Assembly: GCA_009761415.1 (NCBI GenBank)
Contig: QUOL01000004.1
Span: forward strand, 1,116,001-1,180,000
From: Sarcomyxa edulis
Taxonomy: Eukaryota > Basidiomycota > Agaricomycetes > Agaricales > Mycenaceae
Length of the DNA stretch: 64,000 bases
Direction: 5' to 3'
Positions 11,239-21,427 of the stretch are shown in pieces. The first letter of the stretch is position 1, and each line of letters starts with the position of its first letter. Below the pieces are notes generated by a model. The model was not told the origin of the DNA, did not search any database, and saw only the letters and a program-made list of their open reading frames with translations. A program made the translations under genes and the position numbers.

Positions 11239-11945
11239 ATGCCCAAGGTACTTCAAAATTCGCTTTGAAATCGCATACATACATTCTAACCAACTCGTTA
11301 CTATCCAGAATAAAGGAAAGGTAAATACCAACCCCTCCAATCCCATTTAACCAACCCCACCCAACTGTTTCATTTTCGTCTTCTAGGGAGGAAAGAACCG
11401 GAGACGTGGAAAGAACGAGAACGACGACGACAAGCGTGAACTCGTTTTCCGCGAAGATGGTCAGGAATACGCTCAAGTCACCAAGATGCTTGGAAATGGT
11501 CGATTGGAGGCTCAGTGTTTCGATGGTGAGAAGAGATTAGCGCATATTCGGGGGAAGATGAGGAAAAAGGTGCGTCCTCACGCATTCAAGGAGTTTTCAT
11601 TCGATTCGATCAACCTCTAATTCTAATCGATGTGCTACTAGGTGTGGATCAATCAAGGAGACATCGTCCTACTATCTCTTCGAGATTTCCAAGACGACAA
11701 GGCAGATGTTATCGTTAAATACACTGCTGACGAGGCACGGAATTGTACGTCCCATATCCGCACCCTATCCGCACTCTTCGGGATTAGTACTGACTCACCT
11801 TCCCTTCCTCCCCTTCCTTCCCTCCACAGTGAAAGCCTACGGCGAACTCCCAGAAAACGCCAAGATCAACGAAGACGACTTTGGAGAGGAGAACGACGAG
11901 TGTACATTCGAGTTCAAGGATGAAGTGGACATCGACGACATTTAA
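11239..11945 (+). CDS. TIF11: Translation initiation factor eIF1A
   Basis: Cytosolic factor that binds the 40S A site and promotes scanning and start-codon selection with eIF1. Exons are 11239-11247, 11309-11320, 11387-11569, 11642-11744 and 11830-11945. Spliced, the protein starts [19 protein letters not shown] and shows the OB-fold signatures [48 protein letters not shown] and [17 protein letters not shown], then the acidic tail [12 protein letters not shown]. Length (about 140 residues) and both charged tails are standard. The first two coding exons are only 9 and 12 bases, so simple ORF searching misses the true N-terminus. The 3' untranslated region begins with a GTT microsatellite. Confidence 0.93.
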
Positions 11946-11955
11946 AGATCTCTTT

Positions 11956-11956
<1 letters not shown>

Positions 11957-11986
<30 letters not shown>
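11957..11986. repeat. (TTG)n trinucleotide microsatellite
   Basis: Ten uninterrupted TTG units lie 12 bp downstream of the eIF1A stop codon, in its presumed 3' untranslated region. Seen directly. No function is implied. Confidence 0.9.
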
Positions 11987-12198
11987 ACTTTGGTATGTCC
12001 TTCCCACCATACCATATCCCCCCCTCCTCAACTGCGACTGGAACAGGATCCTAAGCTAATAGTTTTCTGCCAGCTGTATGACAGATCACGTTTTTACCCT
12101 ACCCTACGCTACCCATGTTTTTCACACACACACAATCTTATGCAAGGATATGCGCATGTATAGAAAGAACTTGGACATGCATGCATGATACGAGCCTA

Positions 12199-12720
12199 AG
12201 TGTGTGTGTGGTGTGTATATTCTAGATGTGTATGAACTTGAAGGTCCTATAAATACAGGTAACCAAAACATACATAGGTGTAGCAGGTAATACACTTCGT
12301 TCTCGCAACGTCCATATGACCTCACCCTACCTCAAATCCTGCGACGAATGCCCCGCATAGATATAAGCCCAATCATCCGCCTGATCAGGCGTCAACGGCT
12401 GATCGCGCGTAGGCACTCCGAGTCCATGGATCTATTGCGATTGATATTCCTCATAGCGATAGCGAAGGATCCTTTCAACCCAATGGCTTGGTGGCGAACG
12501 AACCGTTTATGAGGCAACTTCTTATTAGTCCCCTCTCGAGAAATAGTCGCAAGCGGAAGTCACGTCGCGGTCGGTCGATGAGGATTCGGAGTGATAGGAC
12601 TAGTTCGTAATTATAACCATAAACCTCCCCGCGAATGGCGAGATTGTCCTTCCCCACAGGATAGTCCGCTCTCAACGCCGCAGAATCATCTTCGACAAAA
12701 GTGTCCATAGACCTTTTTAC
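12199..12720 (-). pseudogene. Decayed tandem copy of the 3' end of kinase B
   Basis: This stretch repeats the sequence at about 12760-13500. It shares the GT-repeat flank, a run starting gatgtgtatgaacttga, and the coding tail LTPDQADDWAYIYAGHSS. Upstream it repeats DDSAALRADYPVG and the basic region. A one-base deletion (gaactagtc here, gaacctagtc in the other copy) and a six-base insertion change the reading frame, and the middle portion of the tail (the Gly/Ser repeat part) is missing. There is no kinase domain of its own. It is best read as a partial tandem duplication beyond the stop of kinase B that has lost coding capacity. An alternative is that it forms an extra exon of kinase B. Confidence 0.65.
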
Positions 12721-12895
12721 CCGACCTCAGTATTGGCGAACGTTAACAAACTCAAGCGTGTGTGTGTGTGTATTCCAGATGTGTATGAACTTGAACATGA
12801 AGGCCCTATTGATAAATACAGGTAAAAAAAAATAGATAGGTATAGCAGGTAATACAGTCCTTGTATGCGTTCACCGACGTCCATATGACCCCACC

Positions 12896-15852
12896 CTACC
12901 TCAAATCCTCAGACGAATGCCCCGCATAGATATAAGCCCAATCATCCGCCTGATCAGGCGTCAACGGCTGATCGCGCGTAGGAACCCCGTTGAACGTCGC
13001 AGATCTATTCCGATTCCTTATAGCGAAAGATCGTTTCAACCCGATAGCTCCAGAGCCAGAGCCTTTCAATCCAATAGCTCCAGAGCCAGTCGATATCCCG
13101 ACGGTATGCAGCCAGTCATCGACGAGGCGGTAGCTGCGCAGTGCGGTACCTATCCCTGTTCCTGTCTTACGACTGGATGGCTCCGGGTGGACGTTGGATG
13201 TGCCACTGTATGTCGCTGAGCTATTGACGCCAACATTCAATAATGAGTGCCAGTCATGATCATCATGAGGGAAGGCGTACGACGAACCGTTTATGAGGCG
13301 ATTTCTTCTTACTACTCGTCTGTCGAGAAATAGTCGCAAGCGGAAGTCGCGTCGCGATCGGTCGATGAGGAGTGATAGGACTAGGTTCGTAATTATAATT
13401 ATAAACCTCCTCACGATCGCGATCGTATATCCGGGCGAGATTATCCCTCCCCACAGGATAATTCGCTATCAACGCCGCAGAATCATCATAATACATCTTC
13501 AACAAAGGTGTCCACAGACCGCCTTCGTATAACCCTCCCTCGTTCGAGTTGTTCGCACTGCTATGACTATGCCCGCTATCAGCTCGCACAACCGAAGACG
13601 AATGAAGGCCGGAAGGGTTATGTTTCTGGGTGGGTGGCACATCGGGCAACGCTATCGGTACATCAGACGCTGGACGAGCAGGCACCAAGAACGCTGGGGA
13701 TGGAGATGGGGATCGAAATTGAGAATGAGCAAACGGATGATCCGCAAGACTCGACCTCAACTCCGGCACAAAACACTCATCCCAATCCCAATCAGACCCA
13801 AACGGCCTACGAGGATCCGTCAACATCCCCATACTCGGTCTCGTCTGCAATTGCGCTACGACGCTCCGGGCGGTGGGACGTTCGCTTGGGTCGGCTCTCC
13901 AGCATGATTCGATGAGGTTCCATATTTCGTCGTTGAGTCCTCTGCGTGCGGTGAGGGCATTGGACGCTGGACGCGTCGGTCGTTTTCCCTGAGTGACTTT
14001 TAGGGCGATGGCGAAGTCGTTGACGGGGAGGTGGTCGTAGAATGGGATGTTGTCTGTGAATACCTATCAAACAAGCGGCATCCGAATCAGTCGCTTCCAA
14101 GTTCCAATGCAACGCACGTAGTAGTGTAATAACGCACCTCGTAACAAACGCACGCATACGAATACATATCAGTCGCCGGATTGATAGCCTCCAGACTTCC
14201 ATCAAGGAGTTCCGGAGCTTCCCACCTAAGCGTTCCTCCAGTAAGAGCAGTCGACACCGACGTCAATCTCAATACCTGAGAATCAGCTGCTGTAGATAGA
14301 CCGAAATCTGCGAGACATGCTCTTAGTGATGGTGTTATCAGAATGTTCACCTGAAAAACGGAGGAGAGGTTAGATGTAGTTAGTAGGTGCATGAGTGATG
14401 GTGTACGGACCCCTTTCAAGTCTCCGTGGATTATCTTGATAGAATGTAGATACTCAAGGCCTCTCGCCACATCGAGGATCTAGACAAGACAACTCCGTGT
14501 CAGCAAACTATGCGTCTTCATTCCAAAAATGGAACATCAAGCGAGAGATTCTCACCAGTCGAACTCGATCAGCATTAGGTACCTCTTCCAAGAACTGGCG
14601 AATGTTCCCATGTTCCATCCAAGGAGAGACAAGACAGACACTAAGCTTCTTCTCGTTGAGATGATATATCCCATGAAACGGAAGGACGTTCGGATGCCAT
14701 AAGTTACGCCATATTATCGCTTCACGGGAGAATTGCTAGAAACAGAAATGGAGAAAGGGAGAGAGAGATCAGAAAAGCGTCTGAACAAGAGCACCGATCA
14801 AACCTCCTACTTACCTTCAAATGTTTCGAGATATTCGTCTTCTCATAAACTCTCAGTTTCTTGATCGCAACTTGCTGACCTCTAATCCTCCCCTTGTATA
14901 CATCCCCAAATCTGCCAGCTGCTATTGGATCATCTCCTGCCCATTGGACTCCCCTTAGGACTAGACATTCCGGATACAATCCAGAACCTCTAGAAAGCAA
15001 GACAAGCGCGTTGACGAATTGACTCCTCAGGGAGATCGTCAAGTGTGGGAAATCTAACAGCTATGAGATGACGTAAGATCATGACCGAGGGTAACAGAGT
15101 AAAGAGAAGGAGAACACTTGCAACTTGAAGTAGATTCAGCAACGACTGCGCCTCTTCCCCAGAACGACCGAAGAATTCTCGAAACTTTGTTCTATCAGTG
15201 ATGGCGTCCGCTAGATGCGCACATATCGCAGCAACATCGAGATCAAGAAAATCTGCTATATGATCCCTCGAATCACATTTTGAGGCATGTACAGATAGCT
15301 GATCAAAATGAAGAATCAGAATCAGACGGCTTCATTCTTGCTTCATTCATGTGGATCACATACCTTTTGCGCCTTTCGCAAAAAAGCCCAAAGTTGATCG
15401 CCCATGGTCTGGTAGTGAACAAGACAAGACATGACGTCCCATGTCATCCAAGGCTTCAGGATCTGCACAAGCTCGCGTAGAAGTCTACCAACGACGCCAC
15501 CAGAATGGGTATACGTGCATACCCCCAAGAAAAATGACAAAACGTACTCATCACCGAGCCAGTGGCGGTTGAGTTTCAGGTGCGTGTATATGTAGACCAC
15601 GAAACGCTGCAGATGCAAAGGGTAATGCATTGCCAGTTTCTATTTCCAAGCAAAGCAAAGCAAGGAAATAGAGATACTAACCTGGTATATAGCTATCTGG
15701 GAAACGATCAAGTTACACTCGTTGATAGCCTTTTCGTCCAGACCAGACGCGTTGAGGCCAGTTATAATTTGAGAGAAATTTCCATCTAGCCATTGTTGCG
15801 GTGTCTGTCCAGGAGCGAGCGTAAGAGGAGGCAAGAGGTGAGGCATATACAA
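12896..15852 (-). CDS. TKL-like Ser/Thr protein kinase (kinase B)
   Basis: Minus-strand gene of about nine exons. The chosen start (15852, MYMPHLLPPLTLAPG) is the first Met in frame. An upstream exon like kinase A's disordered N-terminus cannot be excluded. A helical region (RLLRELVQILKPW, DLDVAAICAHLADAI, EAQSLLNLLQ) precedes the kinase domain: GRFGDVYKG, QQVAIKKL, REAIIW, IHGDLKG, NILITP, ADFGLST, WEAPELL and ESCWRADPSERPTA. The catalytic loop reads HGD, not HRD. After the kinase domain comes a Pro/Ser-rich tail. A 60-bp-class intron (donor gttcgt near 13291) would then join SPHKR to SATYSGTSNVHP and give the C-terminus DDWAYIYAGHSSEDLR at 12896. Without that splice, translation stops at 13263. 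A 24-bp internal repeat encodes GSGAIGLK twice. Paralogue of kinases A and C. Confidence 0.78.
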
Positions 15853-16441
15853 GTCGAAGAGAGAAGATCAAGCAAATCGAGGAACTTGATTACAGTAAAC
15901 ATTGTAGCGCCGAAATCCACGGGCAGTTCTCCGGTAGTGGGTAAGACTAGGAGGCTATTCCTGCGTTGAGTTCGTAACGAGGATACCAAGGTAGAATTCT
16001 GAGCAATCTGATGAGTAGACGTTCGAAAAGACGCCCAAAAAGACGCCCAAAAGGAGTAGTTATGACGACCAGCCCTGAAGTTCGAGTTGAAGTGTCGAAT
16101 GGTGAGGTTCAATCGCGGCATGAGAGGCCCGTACGCTTCGAAGATCCCAAGAACGAGGATTGGGGAACATCCGGATCGATGATTCCAGGAGCACCTGTTC
16201 AACTGTGCGAAAAAGACCACAGCATAAGCGACGAATAACTCCGCATCAGCTAAGCAATTGACAGCTGAGCTGTCAACATAGTTTCGTTACTATCTTGAGT
16301 GATTTGCTTCGTCTTCGTGATGATTAGAATACGAAGTAGATCACTTATTCAATGTGTCGGAATAACACGAGCCCCACGGAGAGAAGGAAACAAAAGTAGA
16401 GATATAGAAAAACGCACGACTTCAGATACACAGATCATGTT
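15853..16441. other. Intergenic region between kinase B and the GH43 gene
   Basis: About 590 bp. Both strands have ORFs of 75-145 codons here, including a 12-bp tandem unit (gacgcccaaaaa) near 16030. None resembles a family, and the minus-strand frame that could extend kinase B is closed by a stop. It may contain an unrecognised 5' exon of kinase B. Confidence 0.35.
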
Positions 16442-18754
16442 CAATTGATATACTGTTGACCACCATGATAAGTCCATTCCGAGAAATAAGCCGGTGTCGT
16501 TCCATTTCCACCATTGGCCGTAGCATATATACCCAACATCGTCCCTATGGGGAGGGGGGGACAATGTCAAACTTTCCACTCACGTGTACAGAAACAAATA
16601 CACGTACCCGTGAATCCGTAGCTGACATCCTGAGCGACCCCATATCCTAGAGTCAGCATCTTGCTTTCGGACCCTGCAGGACCGTATCGGAAAGCGTAGT
16701 GAGTCAAGTTGCATGCCTTGATTTCAAGTTCGAGCTTTGTCCCCATCAAGTCCGATGGTAGAGGTTGAAGTATAGTCGCTCTGGCCATGCTTGTCGTCGA
16801 CATCGTCCGAAGACGAAGGTGTGGTGATACGCCCCCCAATCCGTTCGAGAGAGAAACCACTCCAAGATCAATATGGTGGTTCTATAGTATGCATGCGCAT
16901 CAGGACGATATGAGAGAAGTCAACAAAAACAAATCTAGAGAGAGCACCCACCTGAACGAGAAAAACCGTAACACCAGCTTCCTCCCCAACATCCACAGGA
17001 TCATATTCAAGCTCGACACTAAATCGAAACTCCGAATTGACCTGGCGTCTTCCTACAAACGTCTGAGGAGTAGCAGCCGATGCACCATCCAAACCTGTCA
17101 GATTCAGCGCGGAAGGCTTAAGACGGAGGGTATTAGGGTGGGAAGGAGGAGATATAGTGTACGCAGATGGGTCGGGGAAGCGCAGATGAGCAAAATGAGA
17201 TGGTAAAGACGAATTGGGGGAGAAATTGAGATCGTCGGGAGCGTCTATCCAAGCACTATCACCCGTTGGAGGGTCTCAGTACAAAACAAAAACAAAGAGC
17301 TTTGGAAAAGGCATTCACCCAGATCCACCAATATTTCTGTTCGGGGCAGGTAAAGGCCCGTCCATGTCGCCTCTGACAGGCTCGAAGATGGGCCACTCTC
17401 CTTCATCCCACGCAACGGGGGTCAATACTGTCTCGCGTCCCATGGGGTACGTGATGAATTCGGGACCGGAACGAGTAGAAAGGGCCACTCCCCACCTGAT
17501 GATGACACGAAAGATGAGAAATTGCACGATATAAGGACCAATGCTACTGACCAATTTCCGTTGTGATCTTGGAACAAATCGGCATGCCCAACCGTTTGAA
17601 CTGCATATGCATACGTGGTTGAGGAGCCACCCACACATACAAAATACACAGAACGATTCCTTACAGTATTGTGTCGTGTTAGCATTGGTCAGAATAGGGT
17701 TCGATGGATTTGGCGTATAAGGACCGTCTATTGACTTTGAGCGAGCGATAGTTTCCATGTGGCCCAAACCGGTGCCATCTTCAGGGAATTACCGTGAGGC
17801 ACTGGAGCACAATGAGAATTCGGATGTGGCACTGAGCGAACCTTCTGCGATCATGAGGTAATACAAGCCATCCTTGAAGTAGATATGGGGACCTTCGGGG
17901 GCCTGCAGGAAGATTGGAACTGAGCCAGCACAGGTAGATACCGATACGAGGAATGAGTTACCTCTCCTCCCGTGCCAGCCCATAGAGTCGTGACAGGCCC
18001 CGTCTTCCCTGTTTCAAGGTCGATCACTACTTGATTGATGTCTGGGCTAGCAAGGTCGGAAGACGAAAGATAAGGGTTTTGGAGGTAAATATGTTGAAGA
18101 TCACATACTAGACCTGCCAAGGATGAGACCCTTGAACATAAACGTTCCCGTTCTCATGCCAGAACAACGACGTGTCGTATCCCACAAAATCGAAATGAAG
18201 CGCATCAGACCACGCAGACGGGTCGTATGGGTTCGAGGTCTTGAACAGAATCTGCGTCAAAATTCGAGAGGTAGTCGTTAGAGAGTGTATTAGCTCGGAG
18301 AGTGATGTGAACATGCATTATACCAACGAGAAGAATCATTTTGTGCTGTATTGTCGAATACGAGGGTAGTCGTTACGTAGAAAGTACCTTCGTGGTATCG
18401 TATTGCAGGAGCCCATATACCGCTCGTTGCTCCAACGATTGTACCCAAGGCAGGGAGCTGCTCAGACTGAGAAATAACATTGCCTAGGATAACGTGGCGC
18501 TTGTGAATCACATGTAGCTCAGTATGAAAGAGAAAGTACTTACCAATCAACTTGAAGTTCTGCAAATCTTTACTCGCATGGATGGGGATTCCAGGGAATG
18601 CATAAAAAGAACTAGAAGCGCAGAAAAAAGTATCGTCCCAATCTTTGACAAAGATACAAGACGGGTCGGGGTGGAAACCAGGCAGAATAGGGTTGAAGTA
18701 TGTTGCGCCCAAGCAGATGGGTAGAGCGGCGAGGATAGTTATGAAGCGATACAT
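16442..18754 (-). CDS. Secreted glycoside hydrolase family 43 (beta-xylosidase / alpha-L-arabinofuranosidase type)
   Basis: A signal peptide (MYRFITILAALPICLGA) leads into NPILPGFHPDPSCIFV, the classic GH43 N-terminus carrying the catalytic-base Asp. Downstream exons give GATSGIWAPAIRYHEGTFYV, DALHFDFVGYDTSLFW (with the pKa-modulating Asp) and APEGPHIYFKDGLYYL, whose Glu is the expected general acid. All three catalytic acids of the five-bladed propeller are therefore visible. The 3' exons encode a beta-sandwich C-terminal domain (LELEIKACNLTHYAFRYGP, GTMLGIYATANGGNG), as in xylosidase-type GH43 enzymes, and end QQYIN at 16442. It is likely extracellular and acts on xylan or arabinan side chains of plant cell walls. 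Substrate choice within GH43 cannot be decided by eye. The gene is interrupted by many introns. Confidence 0.85.
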
Positions 18755-19473
18755 TCTGAAGACGCGTCATGGTCGCCCCAGGATCTATAAAGTAGAAGGA
18801 GAGAGACTCCGATGAATGTCCGGGGTAGTATTGCGTTGGTCTTGTCTCGAGACCTCATGATCTTGGTCTTCTGCTTCGAGCATAATCGATGACCCTCCAG
18901 AGTGCCAGGGTTCCGTAGGCTGCAGGTAAATCGCATATCTGGACCCAATCTCGTGAGTCATTCGATCTACAGGTATGTTCACAAACAAAAGCACGGCATG
19001 CTGAATCTAAAGGGCTAGCGATTTCATAGAGGGGGAGACTATTGCGGAAGATAACTTGTGCACGTAGAAGAGAAGAAGTAAGAAGATATGCCGGCAGGTC
19101 CACGGGTGACTGGTCATGCATTCAAGATGGAAGAGGACGATGTCGGCGAAGCAAGCCGTTGGGGTCCCGGTGGGGCCGGCTGTTGTGCAATGCTTGATCC
19201 CAAAGTCATCGGTCACCGGTCACCGGCCAGACCTTGAAGAGCCCGAGTCAAGGCCCGAGTCTTCAAGTATCTCTCAACAAAGGCTATCAATATTGTTAGC
19301 ATGGATCTGATCGTTCAGGCGTGCATTCACGAGGCCCCTTGAGTTGCCAGTAGCCCATCGATCAATTGCAAGGGTGTAGTATCCCGAATTTCGAGGATCT
19401 ACAACAGAAAGCTCTTACCCCTCGGCTCCGTCCTACCAGATCTCATCTGGAAGGTAGACTCGGAAGTGCCATG
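18755..19473. other. Intergenic region upstream of the GH43 gene
   Basis: About 720 bp between the GH43 start and the SRPBCC stop. It contains the short duplicated run tcaccggtcaccgg near 19210 and several unsupported ORFs. No gene is recognised. The GH43 promoter should lie in its first half. Confidence 0.4.
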
Positions 19474-20158
19474 CTAGTTTCCCTCCATCCTGATCTTCAA
19501 AGCCTCCGCCATCGTATCAAACGACTCTTGCAAGCCCTCCGCAAGAAGCGAGTCAACCACATACCCCAAAGGCCCAACATAAGCCTCATACGACTCATAA
19601 TACGTCCGCGTTCCATTAACAGTATCAACCGTACTCAACACCTGCCATCGTTCAGCGCTCAACAACGATGGCGGAGTGAAGATCTCACGCCATGCTGCTC
19701 TGTTGTTGGTGGTATCGAGGTGCGTGATGTTCTCGAATGAGATCTGCGCGTTTAGAAGGTTGGAGGGTGTGCTGGCGTTGACGGGTAGAGGAAGTGGTGG
19801 GATCTGTGCTTGGATGATGAGACGAAGGTTTTCTTCGGGTGTCTGGTCTGCGATGGGGATGAAGAGGGCATCACAGACGACTTGTGAGCTGTCGAACGCG
19901 TGAGTCAATAGATTATCCCTTTTGTGTGTGGCTTCTGAACATAACTCACCGAACAAAAGGGTTCCAGTCGGGATATGATGAAAAGTCGAGGAGAGTGTTC
20001 CACACGTCTGAGAGAGGTGCATTTATAACCATGCTTGATCGGACATTGAACACCCCAGTCGGGAGATCAGGAGGAAGATTGGACGGGTAGCTTTGTGCCA
20101 AGGATGCACCGACAGTCACAAGAACACAGAAAAGCGCTGAAGCCAACCGGGTGAGCAT
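19474..20158 (-). CDS. Secreted SRPBCC (START-like) domain protein
   Basis: Two exons. The first encodes a signal peptide (MLTRLASALFCVLVTVGASLAQ) and the start of an SRPBCC helix-grip fold: FNVRSSMVINAPLSDVWNTL, then DFSSYPDWNPFVR, the typical polyketide-cyclase/lipid-transport signature (APxxxVWxxLxDFxxYPxWNP). A 60-bp intron (gtgagt...gacag) joins SQVVCDALFIPIADQTPE. The second exon continues to the closing helix PLGYVVDSLLAEGLQESFD with the family-typical long C-terminal helix. Such proteins bind hydrophobic ligands in a deep cavity, and many fungal secreted members have no known function. It lies beside the GH43 gene and is co-oriented with it, but 719 bp apart. Confidence 0.78.
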
Positions 20159-21427
20159 ACTAGATCCTCTGAAAGGTGGGCCAGGAGGGGAACTGCAGAT
20201 AGAATTCGTGTGGTCTCTTATACTCAGGCACTTTCACGGATCAATGAGACTGACAGACAGCTGGCAGATCTTGGAGTGGAGTAATATCCTCCTGATCGCG
20301 GAAGTCATCATTATTTAATATGTCTGTCATGAGACAAAATGTCAACCGAATTGGGTAGCTATCGGGATTCACTCACCACAAGCATGCAACCAATTACTTG
20401 ACAAAGTCGACTTCAAGAGATGATAATACACGCACGCTGAACACATACGTTTTGTGGGGTTCGGAACCAACGTTATTGAGCGGTAGTAAATGGCTTGGAC
20501 TGACAACTGGACAGACCTTGACAACGTGTATCAGTATTGTCAAAACAACATACCTGAGGAAGAAAGGGTCGCGTTTATGAACTATCCTTCCAAGTCACCC
20601 TGTGGAGTAGCTGCATGGAAAGCATCGTAGTCAAGGAGAAAGAGACGGTTATTCCGTACATACTCTTCTTTCTAGAGTAGAACTTCAATTGAAGGGATTT
20701 CTGGAGGCAATTCGCTGCACATGTACTGTCGATATGGGTGCAGTCAATCCCAGACCGTGTCGACGCGTCCTACTGACTCATGCAGACGAAATCCATGATG
20801 CACTTGAAGATGATGATAGCCTCATAGATAGCTGCCAGACTACAGCTGGAGAATACCAGTTAGGACCCGAGGTGGAAACGTTGAGGCCGAGATAGAGAAA
20901 GTAGAGAATGCATGCCATCGATGCAATGACTCCGAGTTGGACATCGATGCATATGACTTGACTCGGAGAACGATCCAACTTGGCTGGAGCCTGTATTCAA
21001 GTCAGTTCAAATCGTTATTTAGGACTGTTGTCCAGCACCGTGAAAAAAGTGATCTCTTGCCGGTGCTGACTCCGACGCGACTTTGCATTCAACAGGCTTG
21101 AAGGACATCCTCCAAGTAAAATTTCACTCCAGAGAGGGGCCATTTTATCAGTTGCTTCTAGGCTTCTAGGCTCCAGGAACTTCTACTAGAAGCCAACACC
21201 GAAGCTCATTCGTTAGCAATGAGCCTACCTGAATGATCCTCCGGATTCCTCCTCAGACGTACTTAGACGCGTCGTAACCGCACCGACTATAGACGCTCTG
21301 AGCCCCTCGTTCCATATCCCGGCCCTCGACCTATTCAAATACGCCGATATGGGCGCTTTGGCTACATCGAAGACTATATAAGCCTTGCCACCGATTCAAC
21401 CTTCGGAAGTACTTACTTCGCCTCACC
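20159..21427. other. Long intergenic region (1.27 kb) between the SRPBCC gene and P450-1
   Basis: No supported gene. The longest curiosity is a minus-strand ORF at 20778-20978 with a hydrophobic run (LGVIASMACILYFLYLGL) that could be one membrane segment, but it has no recognised family and no flanking exons. The region near 21350-21428 is the promoter of P450-1. No terminal inverted repeats, tRNA or transposon coding sequence were recognised. Confidence 0.4.
21374..21383 (+). promoter_or_regulatory. TATA box of P450-1
   Basis: CTATATAAGC lies about 50 bp upstream of the P450-1 start codon at 21428. The paralogous P450-2 has a comparable TATAAG at about the same distance, which supports it as a retained core promoter element. 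Confidence 0.5.

Noticed and set aside
15786..16220. Long minus-strand ORF with two WASFWASF motifs as N-terminus of kinase B.
   Set aside because: It is in a different frame from the kinase B first exon with no splice pair to join them, and its repeat comes from a 12-bp tandem unit. The opposite strand ORF is equally unsupported.
20398..20978. Small membrane protein gene in the 1.27-kb gap.
   Set aside because: Only one hydrophobic run, no family, no flanking exons. Kept as a remark in the intergenic entry.
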